DNA from: Microcebus murinus | Taxonomy: Eukaryota; Chordata; Mammalia; Primates; Cheirogaleidae | DNA length: 64,000 nt | Assembly (NCBI RefSeq): GCF_040939455.1 | Contig: NC_134106.1 | Coordinates: forward strand, 45,034,001-45,098,000 | Direction of reading: 5' to 3' | Shown: positions 47,740 through 59,310 of the stretch, one piece after another | How the letters are laid out: each line of letters starts with the position of its first letter | Numbering within the stretch: the stretch's first letter is position 1 | The notes under the pieces: generated by a model | Told to the model about the DNA's origin: nothing | Seen by the model: the letters and a program-made list of their open reading frames with translations, nothing else | Databases searched by the model: none | Program-made: the position numbers and the translations under genes

Positions 47740-47925
47740 TAACAATTTACTTATTAAGTGCTTACCATGTGCCTGCACTGCTCTGAACACTTAAACATGG
47801 AATGATCCAGTAACCCAACTATATATACCTATTATTATCCCCACTCCATACATGAGGCATGGAAAAGGTCAGTATCTTGCCCAAGGACACATAGCTAGTG
47901 AGTGGCAGGCTGGGATAAGTGTTGA
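47740..47925 (-). mobile_element. MIR SINE, antisense
   Basis: TTATTAAGTGCTTACCATGT, ATTATTATCCCCACTCCATA, GGTCAGTATCTTGCCCAAGG and ACACATAGCTAGTGAGTGGC are reverse MIR. Confidence 0.85.
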
Positions 47926-49284
47926 GAGGTTTTTCTGGTAGTGATGATGGACTTGCACTGAGCCAGCCATCCATTCACACTCTTGTCCAGACCATTTTAT
48001 GGCCAATGGATGGCATGAGATTTTGAAATAAGTGGTTTAGGTAAGAAAATGTAGCTGATGGTTATAGAATGGGAAATAGTTTCATTCTCAGATAACCTAC
48101 TCATATAGGAATGAAAATATTACTAATGTGCCTAAATTATGACACATGCCCAGATTATGGCAGTATCCCTATATTTCACCTCACTAAAAGTTAGAAATAT
48201 AATTGTAAACAGACAGTATGATAAATTATTAAAGTTAAGGAATCCTAAATATGTTTTAAAGCTTATATCTAACACTATAAAGCATGTATAAAAGTATTAT
48301 ATGTATAAAGTATTAAGGGAAGTACATGCATAAATTTATAAATACATTTTTAATTTGAAAAATGGTTGATATTGCATTATCTTTGCTACTTTTAATTATA
48401 GGACAAGTATAATAACAAAAGATTTATATCTTTTATGCCAACCAAATTACATTCTATATTATATAGAAACTAGGCATAAAGTAATAAAACATATAGAAAC
48501 TAGGCATAAAGTAATAAAACATTTTAAATAAATCTATGTTCTCACCAAGTTATATGTTAAATTTCTCTACCACTTCGTGAATATCATTCTGCATTATGTT
48601 AAATTATGTTAAATTTTCCTTTATTGTTAATATTATTTGTTGGTTACTTCATTTCCTTAATAGTTCCCTAATAGTAAACAAAACCTTTAAAAATATTCAC
48701 AAAATATTTTATCTTGTGAAATGTTTTGTGTTTTTAAAGTCAAATTTATATATTGGGAAGCATGATAAAAATTAGATTTTAGGATAATTGACATATTTTG
48801 AAGTATTCGATTTCTTGAGGAAATTGAAAAAGACAATCTACCTAAACTGGGGTTTATTTTATTTTCCTTGATCAAATTCAAGTCTTTGTTTTTAATTTCT
48901 TAGACTCTGTTCTTCTTGTTTCTGGAGCCCAACTAAGACATAATACTGATTATCTGTTAATTACTTTGGTCTTGTGGATACTGTTTTGGCTTCTCAATTC
49001 TCTTTGTAACAAGTATTATGAATGTATCTAATCAAATCATAAGGGCTTATAAACTCTACTGGATCAACTTGAGGTTTTTTTTTTTAAATTCTATCTTCTT
49101 ACCCTCTTCCCCAAATGCCTTAGCATTCCTAGTCTCATTCATTGCTCATCCCACCTACATATCCATTTTGTAAACCTCTTACTCCTTGACTTAGGGCCAC
49201 AACCTCTGCTAATGAGAATGTTGGGTTCAGACCTGCAACACCACCTGTCTACTATGTCGCCTATGGTGGGTCCCAGGTGTCTCA
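47926..49284. other. AT-rich sequence without recognised repeats
   Basis: Includes the 30-bp tandem duplication at 48461-48520 and a repeated ATTATGTTAA at about 48592-48612. No coding signal. Confidence 0.4.
48461..48520 (+). repeat. Perfect 30-bp tandem duplication
   Basis: Unit beginning ATATAGAAACTAGGCATAAA is present at 48461-48490 and 48491-48520 without a mismatch. Likely a recent replication-slippage event. Confidence 0.97.
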
Positions 49285-49430
49285 TTATTAAAGAGAAGAT
49301 GAGGTTAGCACCGGACTTGGAGCTATTGGGATGATTAAATTAAATGCAAGAATCTGTGTGAAGGGCTTAGCATCCAGCCCTGTGCCTAGCAAGAGCCCAG
49401 TAAATTATAGCTGTTTTTATTGCTGTCAGT
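49285..49430 (+). mobile_element. MIR SINE 3' half, sense
   Basis: GGGATGATTAAATTAAATGC, GAAGGGCTTAGCATCCAGCC and CAGTAAATTATAGCTGTTTT match the MIR 3' half. Confidence 0.75.
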
Positions 49431-50149
49431 GCCCATTAGTTCTATCCCTGTGGATTATTCTGCATGGTAGGGAAGTTAATATATGCATGTAAGCATGCAT
49501 ATGTTACGTCAATCAGTAAATAATAACTAATAAAAGTCACATCATCCTGTATCACATCCTACATGGAAAATGCTTTATTATTCTACAATGCCTGGGAAAT
49601 GTCATTCACTGACCTCATATCTTCTCTCATGAAAAAAGAAATTATTTAGATTCCATGGCAATTGATGTATATGCATATTTCTTTTTTATTGTTATGGATG
49701 TTATTAATATAAATATGTAATGAAACTCTAGTGTAAGTAGAAACCAAGCTTAAGTCTAGATTTTTAATTTATTCTTTTAAGTCTTCCCTTTAACTAATTG
49801 ATGTTTTAAATAATCCTCAGAATATCACAAATTGTTTTCTGTATTACTCTATGGTCAGTTTGTACACAGCTTTTAAAAAGCCCTTTCTACATCTGGAGTA
49901 AAATTATATTTGATTTTAGGAGTTTGTCTAAGTAGATAAGGAGGTGACATATGCCTTTTTTTCAATCTAATTTAAAAAACTTGGTTGAACATGGATATCT
50001 GGTATTGCACAGAAAGAAATGTCTGTATAGTTAACCAGTTTATGCTGAATTCAGGCTAATGACTCAACCCTGACAATTATATCACCTGAAAAATTTTTGA
50101 GGCTGGATATTTTCAAAACGATTTGGGGAAGACAAGATATTTTAAAAAT
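49431..50149. other. Unassigned AT-rich sequence
   Basis: No repeat or gene recognised. Confidence 0.4.
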
Positions 50150-50625
50150 GAGATTAAAATCATTCTTATTTTCACCACCCTAAAAGTTGACAATTTTTTT
50201 TTTCGCATAATGCTGTGTCAATATATATCGTAATATCGTTGTAGTGAGACTGTACATGCTATTTTGTATTCTGCCATTTTCCTTAAGTAAATCCACATTG
50301 CAACATAATTATTTTAAATCTCTACATACTAGTGTATAAGTGTATCATCTTCATGTTCCATAATTTATTAAACCATTTCCTTAATGTTAGATCTTTATAC
50401 AGTTGTAAATTTTTAAATCAGTTGGCAAGCAATTAACTTTATAGTGCCTGTCTTTTTTGTTAATACTTATGAGAATTACCAGGTAAAACAATATAAATAT
50501 TAATAAAGCTTTTGCTACACATTACCATATGCCAGAAATACCATAGGCATTTCTAAAAGTGTTAAAATATTTTACTGTACACCAATAGTATATATGTTTT
50601 GCCAACATTGGCTGTTACTTTTTTT
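50150..50625 (-). mobile_element. Old L1 fragment, antisense
   Basis: TTGTATTCTGCCATTTTCCT, CATGTTCCATAATTTATTAA, ACCATTTCCTTAATGTTAGA and the end TTTTGCCAACATTGGC follow the reverse of L1M-type ORF2 end. Confidence 0.6.
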
Positions 50626-51940
50626 ACAGTTTAGCATATGGTTATGGCTAAAAGAAGGAAGAGTGGCTGTCTAGAGCACTGCAGAAAAGGAGTTAAGTGA
50701 AAGATCCATAGTAAAGAGCCTCCTGATGTTTCTAGTATAATCAACTGTAGATGTCCAACGTTGACGATAGAGAGGATACAATGTCCAGACCTTCTCATGT
50801 GGCTCCTCTGCCTATTCCCTGAGAGTCTTTTTTCCCTGGGGGATGTCTCTGCTCTAGTCTTCAAGGAGGGCTGCTGCCTCCTTAAGCCTCTGGTTTCAGT
50901 CCTTCTTGGCTGCTCTTGTCTTGCACACCCATCTAGGGCAGCAGAGAATGACCTGGACTGAGGTCTCAGAATTCCTGACAGCAAACATTATACTCTAGGT
51001 AGTATAAGCAGAAAAAGTAATTTACCAAAGGGTATTGGGACGCTCACAGGGTCTCTAGGAGAGCTAGAGGCCACACGGCCAAGAGCAGTGCCGGGCCACC
51101 CAGGCTCCCTGCCCTGCTCAGGTGCTGCTGCTCTGCCGCACCTACCCACGCCAGCGGGTCGTGCGGAAGGCAGACTCTGCTGTGCCGTCGCAGGGAACAT
51201 TGTTGCAGGGTATAGGTGACAGTTCACAGGGGATGGGACCCACAGCACACATCCTCCCCATTATTCTAAGGAGTTTCTGGCAAATACTGTGGGACACCAC
51301 TGAGTCCAGATTTCCACGAGAATTGCTCCCAGTAGTACATGCTTCCATATTGAATCCAAAGGCTCTGTTAAGACAGCTGGTCTTTAAGGCCCAGGTTAAA
51401 ACCATGTTCTTCCCCTCCCCCAGAATGCATCCCCACGCAGATTGCCCAGGTTTATATTGGCCAAGTGAAACTTGGTAAGCTTATACAAGTTTATAAGTTT
51501 GTAAGATATTACCATTCTTTTGATGTGTGAGCCTTTCATCTCTCTGGCCTGACTTTTTATTTGACCCCCAGTGCAGCTGGAATCTGACTCTGATTGTGGA
51601 TCTGGAAAGAATGGGGCAGGTGGAGGTTGGAACATGAGAAGACTTAGGTTCTCCTTAAAAGATAAGTACATTGGGTGAGCCCCCTGGGTCTACAAGCAAG
51701 GCAGGTATCACCAAAGGAGGCTCAACAGGGCTCCAAGGAGAAAAGGGGTTTAGGGGAGATGGTTCAGGGGTTGGTAGTGCTCAAATTGACCAAATGCTTT
51801 CATTTTCCCATCAATTTCCTAACTTTCATATAAAGACTTGGCTCTCCCATGGTCTCAGCCTTGTCAGTGAGAGAAAGAGAGAGGAAAATTTACTTGTACC
51901 TAGATGTCCAGTTTTTATGAGAATTTTAAGAGTATTTATA
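50626..51940. other. Unassigned, GC-richer, possible old LTR in part
   Basis: AAAAAGTAATTTACCAAAGG then GGGACGCTCACAGGGTCTC at about 51013-51058 resembles an old mammalian repeat. CpG-bearing sequence at 51055-51200. Open frames of 117-119 codons on both strands show no motif. Confidence 0.35.
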
Positions 51941-51943
51941 TCT

Positions 51944-52574
51944 TATTTATTTATTTATTTAGAGACAGGTTCTTGCTCTGTTGCCCAGGCTGGAGTCTGG
52001 TGGTGCAATCATAGCTCACTGTATCCTTGAGCTCCTGAGCTCAAGCGATCCTCCTGCCTTGGCCTCCCAAATAGCTAGGATCACAGGTGTGTGCCACCAA
52101 GCCCAGCTAATTTTTTTTTTTTGAGACAGAGTCTCACTCTGTTGCCCGAGCTAGAGTGCTGTGGTATCAGCCTCGCTCACAGCAACCTCAAACTCCTGGG
52201 CTCAAGCGATCCTCCTGCCTCAGCTGGGACTACAGGCGTGCGCCACCATGCCCGGCTAATTTTTTCTATATATATTTTAGTTGTCCAATTAATTTCTTTC
52301 TATTTATGGTAGAGATGGGGGTCTTGCTCTTGCTCAGGCTGGTCTCGAACTCCTGAGCTCAAATGATCTGCCCACCTCAGCCTCCCAGAGTGCTAGGATT
52401 ACAGGCGTGAACTGCTGCACCCAGCCTCAACTATTTTTTTGAAAAATTTTTTTGTAGGGACAGAGTCTTGCTATGTTGCCCAGGCTGGTCTTAAACTCCT
52501 GGACTCAACTGATCCTTTTGCCTCTGCCTTCCCAAAGTACTAGGATTATAGGCATGAGCCACTGTGCCCAGCCC
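51944..52574 (-). mobile_element. Alu, AluJ-like, antisense, split by a later Alu
   Basis: Parts 51944-52110 and 52427-52574 together form one old reverse Alu: a (TTTA)n tail, AGAGACAGGTTCTTGCTCTG, then the second part TTTTTTTGTAGGGACAGAGT to the end CTGTGCCCAGCCCA. The younger Alu entered at the middle A-rich linker. Confidence 0.9.
52111..52426 (-). mobile_element. Alu with lemur-type linker insertion, antisense, nested in older Alu
   Basis: TGAGACAGAGTCTCACTCTG, reverse linker insertion GTTGTCCAATTAATTTCTTT, ending CTGCACCCAGCC. It lacks a small piece after CTGCCTCAGC (the AGTAGCTGGGAC part is shortened). It sits in the linker of the older Alu, same orientation. Confidence 0.95.
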
Positions 52575-52604
52575 ATATTTTAAAAGAGAACCAAAGCAAG
52601 ATCA

Positions 52605-52793
52605 AATTGTGAAAAGACTTTGAAGTCATATAGACCTGAGTCTGAATCCTGCCTCTGCCACTTACTAGCTGTGTGACTTGGCTGGTCCCATGACCTCTCT
52701 GAGGTTGTCTATAAAGAGGGATATGTATGTTTATCCTAGTGGATTGTTCTTGAGAATTAAATGAGATAAGATGTAAAGTAGCACATTGATAGA
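52605..52793 (+). mobile_element. MIR SINE, near full length, sense
   Basis: AAGTCATATAGACCTGAGTC, TGCCACTTACTAGCTGTGTG, ACCTCTCTGAGGTTGTCTAT and GAGAATTAAATGAGATAAGA match MIR in order. Confidence 0.9.
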
Positions 52794-52985
52794 CAGGCGT
52801 CCTCAAACTATGGCCCTCGGGCCACATGCGGGTGTTTTTGCCCGTTTGTTTTTTTTACTGCAAAATAAGATATGTGCAGTGTGCGTAGGAATTTGTTCAT
52901 AGTTTTTTTTAAACTATAGTCTGGCCCTCCAACGGTCTGAGGGACAGTGAACTGGCCCCCTGTTTAAAAAGTTTGAGGACCCCTG
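52794..52985. mobile_element. hAT-type non-autonomous DNA transposon, about 192 bp
   Basis: Ends CAGGCGTCCTCAAACTATGG and AAAGTTTGAGGACCCCTG form terminal inverted repeats. Interior includes CCCTCCAACGGTCTGAGGGA. No clean 8-bp target duplication. No transposase. It looks little diverged compared with the nearby MIR. Confidence 0.8.
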
Positions 52986-53339
52986 ATCTAGAATTACTAG
53001 ATAATAGTCACTGATTAATACATGCTTGTGGAACTGATTGCAATCTTTAACAATTAAGTGGAGCAACTTGCTAATGGGGAACTTGGAGTCATATCTGGAG
53101 ATGCCTTTTGGTGGTGGTGGGGGGTGTTTCTTGAGGTCTCTCAAATCAGATTTTGTAGGAAAAATTTTGTTGTACCTGTTTGAGGTAGCCAGTGTGTTTA
53201 AATGGAATTTTATCAAATGTCCTTGGTCATAATTTAATATAGTTGCTGCCTCTGTATCCATTTTTAGGCCTGATATAAGTTATTGAAACCCAGTGGTACG
53301 TACCCCATTGCCTTTGGCCTAGGTAAGTCTTCCCCTCGC
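52986..53339. other. Unassigned sequence
   Basis: Contains a G-rich GGTGGTGGTGGGGGGTG at about 53112. No repeat family recognised. Confidence 0.4.
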
Positions 53340-53960
53340 CTGTGTGGTGGTTTGCACTGTAGGCTGCCTGTTCCTCATCCCACAGACCCAAAACCCAGCA
53401 CACCCACAGCTGCCGACCATGATAAGGTACAATCAGTCAACACCAGAATCAAGGAAATAAGACCCCTCTCCTTTTGCACGTGCTTTCTTTCAACTGCCCA
53501 ATCCATTGCCCCCAGGAAAGCCTACAGGCCTTAATAAGGCGTAGCCCGCAGGGCCTCTCTGGCTCTCGCCCCACTTGCTGGCTGAGCGCGTGGCCCCACG
53601 AGGTGTGCTGTCACTTCTCCCAGGGATCTGTGAGTAATAGAAGGCTTCTGTCGCTTTATGCGTTCTATGGTGCTGCCTCTGTCTCACCTGACCAACCCAC
53701 CTCACCCAAACCTAACTCCTCTCTGGGTCGGGGCCGGACCCAGGTCAGACAAGAGTCACGAGGGCGTCTGGCAGTATGAAGTTTCCTATGATAGGGACAC
53801 CGGGTCACGGGTGCGTGTGTAAGACACTTAGGCACTACGGCATGTGCCAGGGTAGAGAAGTAGCCCGTGAAAGGCACACTGTGAACGTCCACACCCTCAC
53901 CCGCGCCTCAGACCCGGTCCAGGGCAGGGCTGGGGTTGATGGCTGTTCTTCAGAGAGACC
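53340..53960 (+). mobile_element. CpG-rich block, possible endogenous retrovirus LTR
   Basis: 53340-53773 has features of an LTR 3' half: an AATAAGGCGTAGCCCGC promoter-like part, a weak polyadenylation-like TAATAGAAGGCTTC at about 53634, then a pyrimidine-rich and CpG-rich end (GGGTCGGGGCCGGACCC). Termini and target duplication not found. 53774-53960 stays CpG-rich with no identity. A GC-rich unique sequence is the alternative. Confidence 0.35.
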
Positions 53961-54356
53961 TCAAGACCGAATTAGAGGAAATGACACCACCCTTGAAATC
54001 CAGTAAAATGATCAACGTTTTTCGCCAGAATAACTGGTTATTTGGCTGGTTTTAGTAATTTTTAGTGTAATAGAATGGTGTATCAGGCACTTTATTAGGA
54101 ATTCCTAAAGGTGTGGATGTACTTGTTTTGTTGTGAGATGGCGGTGAACATTAATTGGCTTTTTAAAATGGGACCGAACCTCTCAGAACGTCGATTTCAG
54201 AAGTTGAAAAATTATTTCTACTGGAGTTTTAATGACTCTATTATTTTTAAATATGTTTCCATTTTTCATGTAGCCAATTAAAATGAAAGTCATTTTTGAT
54301 TGATTGGCATTCCATAGACTTAACGCTAAATCTATTGGTAACATTAGCTTTTTATT

Positions 54357-54411
54357 CCCCGCCCCAACCCCCACCCCAACCCCCAACCCCCAACCCTCAC
54401 CCCAACCCCCT
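54357..54411 (+). repeat. C-rich tract (CCCCAAC-like), G-quadruplex-prone on the minus strand
   Basis: Nine or so runs of three to five C separated by AA or short spacers. On the minus strand these are G runs with loops of one to three bases. Not a perfect tandem repeat. Confidence 0.9.
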
Positions 54412-55084
54412 TTGCTACTTGCTTACATTTCTTAACCACTTTGGTATGGTGCTCACTGGCTGTGAAACCTTGCCCACAGCCAGCACGCATAGTCCGTTTT
54501 GCTCTTCTGTGATGAAGAAAGCTTTAAAGCACTGAAAGCTTGTTTTACTTTGCAGGCAGCTTTACTTGTAATGTAAATCAAAATAGGTAACATATACATA
54601 TGTTTTCATTACGTTATTTTTAAATGTTTACAATCTTATTTTGATAAATGAAAAATTAGAATTAAAGCTAATAAAAGCTATAAAAGTAAAAGCTTTTGAC
54701 TGTCAACTAAAGTTGACTCTCAGCTGTGCGCGTTCATCTGTGGCTATTAACTATAGTCGCCGCTTGTACCGAAGTGGTTCAAGGCAGGTTTGCTTTGTAC
54801 CTGCAAGGCAGGTTTGCCATCTTTTTTGCTTTTTTAATCTCTTATACCCATCATCTGCTGTCTTGTTCATTCATATGTTCTCTCTCTCTGCCTGATTCTT
54901 TCAGCATTGTGGTTTTATTCCATAATAGCTTTTGAAAGAGACTTGCCTAAACAAAAAGAATAAAAAATCAATTTTTAGCAGGTGTTAATGGTGGACTCTA
55001 GAAAGAATGTACTTTCCAAAGTAGACATGGACGAGAGGTAACTGGCTCACCCAATGTTATATCTTCAATGCTTGCATTGGTTTT
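54412..55084. other. Unassigned sequence
   Basis: AT-rich apart from a CpG-bearing 54720-54790. A 14-mer CAAGGCAGGTTTGC occurs twice about 25 bases apart near 54780-54815. No coding or repeat family signal. Confidence 0.4.
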
Positions 55085-55290
55085 CTTTTCTGTTATGTGC
55101 CAAATACTGTCTTGAGTGCTTTGCAGACTAGTCCTTATTTAATTCCATCCTCACAACAACCTGAAGGGAATTAGTACAATTCTCATCTCACAGGTGAGCA
55201 AACTAAGGCTTAGATGCGGTCCTACAATTAATACATAGAAGGAATTTGAACGCAGATGTGTTTAACTCCACACACATGCGCTTTCCCTTA
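55085..55290 (-). mobile_element. MIR SINE, antisense
   Basis: TTATGTGCCAAATACTGTCT, TTAATTCCATCCTCACAACA, AGGTGAGCAAACTAAGGCTT and GGAATTTGAACGCAGATGTG are reverse MIR. Confidence 0.85.
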
Positions 55291-57534
55291 CCAGGGCTTT
55301 CTTAGATACTCGGTAAGTACGAGGAGAGCTTAGAACACAGAGTATCTGCAATTATTGACTGACTTCTCTGGCACATAAGTTAAAGTGAGCTTCATGATGT
55401 GTGGCTGTGGGTTGACCTAATTTTTGCAAAGCTGCATACACACTGTACTTTTTAAGTGATTGAAAAATGTAAAGGTAGCCTGTACATCATCATGTCTAAA
55501 AGGGAGATCTGAGAATTGTGGGCATTCAATAAATATCTGTCCAAAGAATGTCTTTCCGAGATAATTGCATAGATAACTTAAATTCATATCTTAAACTCAT
55601 GAAGTACTAATGATCTTAATATGAAAGATTGAATAGTAGGCGGTTATTTCTAATGAGCCAATTGACAACCAAATTGGATAACTTGCTGTTTGTACAATGG
55701 CAATGCACTCGTTATTTGCAATATTTCATCTCCCACTGTTTTCCCTTGTATATATTATTTTCATGGATGTATTGGTGAGTTAATTAGGTTAATTTCTATT
55801 GTCACCAGAAAATGCTTAGGTAATTTCAGATTCATTGTTGAGGGGGGAAATACCCCGTGAGTTGTACTCTGAATCATGCAGTGAATTTCCAATGAGTGGG
55901 AAGCATAAATGACATTTATGAGGCATACACTCTTAATCTGTGTACACACCACCACAAATGCTCTTCACTGTCACCACGCCTTCTAGGCTGGAGGGCCTAT
56001 TCTTAACTTGTGTCATGACATTCAGGTTTGAACATTTGGGAGCCAAGGACATAAGTTTTAATAGATTTAGGAGCAAAGAATTGGTGATATTTTAAAAATG
56101 CTTACCACCAGACTTTCTCATAATTGATCAGTGACATCCATATCAGTATTAGGACTCCATAATGTGTAATGGACACTTGTAATTTAATTTTTAAATGGCC
56201 ACAGACCTAAATTATAGCATTATCACCAGCATTTCTTCTGAATAAAGATTACAAAAATATTGAGACAAATTCAGGGTGGGGTGTGAGGTGTTCAACTTTA
56301 TTTCCAGCCTCTCCTGAGTGGTACTTGGGAACACAGGTGACATGGTGAGGAAATGCCTGATCAGGAAGGACCAGGACAGTTGTAGTCCCACTGGTATGCT
56401 CATTGTCTTTTCTCATCTTTTTTTTCCAAGATGATTTATCAGGGAGGTGGCCATGTTTTGTCCTGCTAGAAATTTTAATGGTGGTTTGCAAAGATGAGCA
56501 TGAGTCCTAATTCTTTACTGAAATTTATGTCCTTTCAAAATTAAAAGAAATCTAGCATTTTTACCCCTCCCTTTTTTGTAACTGTGTTACAAGATCATCC
56601 ATCATTGATGGAGTTCTCCAACAACATAAACCCTGAAGTTGATCGGTTTGTCCCCACTTCTAGTTTCAGTCAGTGCATTCTATAGTTAGAATTGCTGAAG
56701 TGCTGTGATAAGATATTTACCTTAAGAAAACCACACAGGTTCTCCTTTTGTTCTTCTCTATGTGTACCTGGGTAAAGTAAGTAATGTAACTGTGATGTTA
56801 GCCTACATGCTGCAGCCATTGAGAACTGAAGACATATGAGAACTGTACTGAAGATTCAGTAATGTCCATGCTTCTGTTTGCCCTGCCCTCCTGCAGTCTG
56901 GCCCCGGATTATACCACAGAGTAGCTTGTGCCCCTGGACAAGTCATTTCTCTCTGGCTTTGGTTTTCCTCAAATATGTGAGGGGAAGGATGAGATTTTAT
57001 TTGGGTTTCCTTTTAGCTGTGCTTCTGTGAAGGAGTAATATGTCATGTTTCTCAGAAAATCCTGACAGATCACTCTGAAAGTTTTTGTAGCAGTTATTAC
57101 AGCAAGTTCTTCCTTAGAAGCTTCCACATAAGCAGACATCAGAATGCACCAGGACCTCCCAAAGTCATTCCCATTTTCTTCAACAATCTTTTAGAAGTTC
57201 AGAAATGTGATTTGTAGGACTAGTAATAGAAGGGAATATAAATTACAGTGGGAAATGGGAAAACATTCATCTTAAAACCATACTTCCTTGTCCTCTTCTG
57301 ACATCTAATATTTCCTTATTTCTATTGTGTTGGGCAGAATGAAAAATGGATCCTGATATATTTTGTCCCTTCAATTCTAGCCTACTTTATTAATGCCCCT
57401 TGGGCTGCTGCCTATAGTATTGGTGCCAATTTCTCTTTTTAGTAAGTCATTATGCAGATCTTTGGGGATGACTGTCAAGGTGCTTAAAATGAAAACGTGA
57501 AAGCTAAGGTAACTCTTGATTTGGAGCTTTGAGT
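55291..57534. other. Long stretch with little recognised
   Basis: About 2.2 kb of mixed to AT-rich sequence. A weak sense MIR at 56890-57000 (CTGGACAAGTCATTTCTCTC) is the only repeat I see. No open frame above about 80 codons. Confidence 0.4.
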
Positions 57535-57765
57535 AAGTATCTAGTGACCCAGCAATCCCACTCCTAGATACTGAACCCAAATAAAAGTTATGTTCACATG
57601 AACACATGTACATAAATGTTTATAGGCAGCCAGACTCGTAATTGCTAAATACAAGGCAGCGGGGAACTGGGAAGATGGCGGTGACAGGAAGGTTGTATAT
57701 CTGGGTTACACTAAAGGGTGAATTTTCCTGTATGTAAATTATACCTCCAGAAATGAAAAAAATAC
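57535..57765 (+). mobile_element. Old L1 ORF2 end and 3' UTR, sense
   Basis: TAGTGACCCAGCAATCCCAC, TCCTAGATACTGAACCCAAA, TGAACACATGTACATAAATG then a 3' end CTGGGTTACACTAAAGGGTG match L1M-type in sense orientation. The only clear sense-strand L1 3' end in the window. Confidence 0.75.
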
Positions 57766-58710
57766 TGCTAAGATATCTAAAGAATACTTAAAAGTATTGA
57801 AGAATTCTTTTATACCTAATACTCTGGGTACTCTGGGACAAAATAGAAATATAGATGTTATAGAAATGAGATATTGTTCGCAAGGAACTTATAAAGACTG
57901 AAACTTAGGGTTTTTTAAAAGGCATGTTATTAGAACGCAAAGATTATTAGAAGCAGTCATACTGTTGTCAGACAACTGATGTGAAAATAGGAGTTAAAAA
58001 GGGAAAAGTCACTCAAACAAATTTTAAAGTTATATCATCTGGCTTTTTTTAAATGTTGGTTTAAAATCCTCCCCCCCACAACACTTGGGGCAGGAGACGG
58101 GGGAAGAGAACAAAGTAATAACACAAGTAATAAAACCCAGGGCAATATTGTTTTCTTGAAAAGGTACAAGGGGAATACTTATAAATTGACTTTTTTTGGT
58201 CCCAGAATATAACTGCTTCTGACAATTTCCATTTCAAAGAAAACTTAATCACATGAGCATATCTATGTACATTTTTCTGTGCAATTCAAGAAAGGCAAAT
58301 AATTACTGTGAACAGTAAATCCTATTGAACTTCCTACACCCAGTGTAGGCAAATTATCATTTCAAGGGTGTGGAAGAGACTGCCAGTTGCCTACCAAATA
58401 CCTAATTCCCGTATTCCTTAGCAACAGAATCCCAGTTTTTTTTAGGAAAGCAATTTGCCCCTGGAAAACCGTATTTCCCAGCTTTCCTTGGAGTCAGATG
58501 TGGCTGGTGACTACATAACTGTCACATGGACTTCCATGAAGGCACTGAAGGGGAGCTGACTCAGCTAGAGGGGTGGTGGCAGCAGCGGCAGAACCTCTGC
58601 CCTGCCTCCTGGTGCCCAGAAAGCATCCAGCCTGGGTCTTCTCTCTTCCCTCCCCCATTCCCTCAATGGCGCACTACTGGACGGTTCCCTCCGTCCACTA
58701 AGAGAGAAGT
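57766..58710. other. Mostly unassigned; possible old repeat 58440-58700
   Basis: CCCAGCTTTCCTTGGAGTCA, GATGTGGCTGGTGACTACAT resemble an ancient mammalian repeat I cannot name. GC-rich with a GCAGCAGCGGCAG run at about 58579. Confidence 0.35.
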
Positions 58711-59026
<316 letters not shown>

Positions 59027-59089
59027 TTACTTGTTTCCCTGAAAGGGTCTTGGTCAGCCCCCTCAACGTGCCTTGTCCAGTAAACACGA

Positions 59090-59310
59090 AAACTGACCTT
59101 TACTGAACACTGTCCACTTTGCCAGCAGAGCACTAAGCACATTCTGTAGTTCATCTCATAAATCTCATGTCCCCATGAAGAAAGTCATCTTACTTTTACC
59201 GATAAATCCCAAGGCCAATAGATTAGGCAGCCGGCCCCACTGCTTGATCCTGGGATTCCAGCCAAGTCTTGCTTGCTTCCAGATTGTGCCATTACACTAC
59301 GCTGCCCACT
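59090..59310 (-). mobile_element. MIR SINE, antisense
   Basis: CTTTACTGAACACTGTCCAC, AGAGCACTAAGCACATTCTG, AAATCTCATGTCCCCATGAA and CCTGGGATTCCAGCCAAGTC fit reverse MIR. Confidence 0.65.

Noticed and set aside
51671..52030. 119-codon open frame on the plus strand
   Set aside because: Its end is Alu-derived sequence; the start has no homology I can recognise.
54357..54411. Interstitial telomere repeat
   Set aside because: The unit is CCCCAAC-like and irregular, not the vertebrate CCCTAA repeat.
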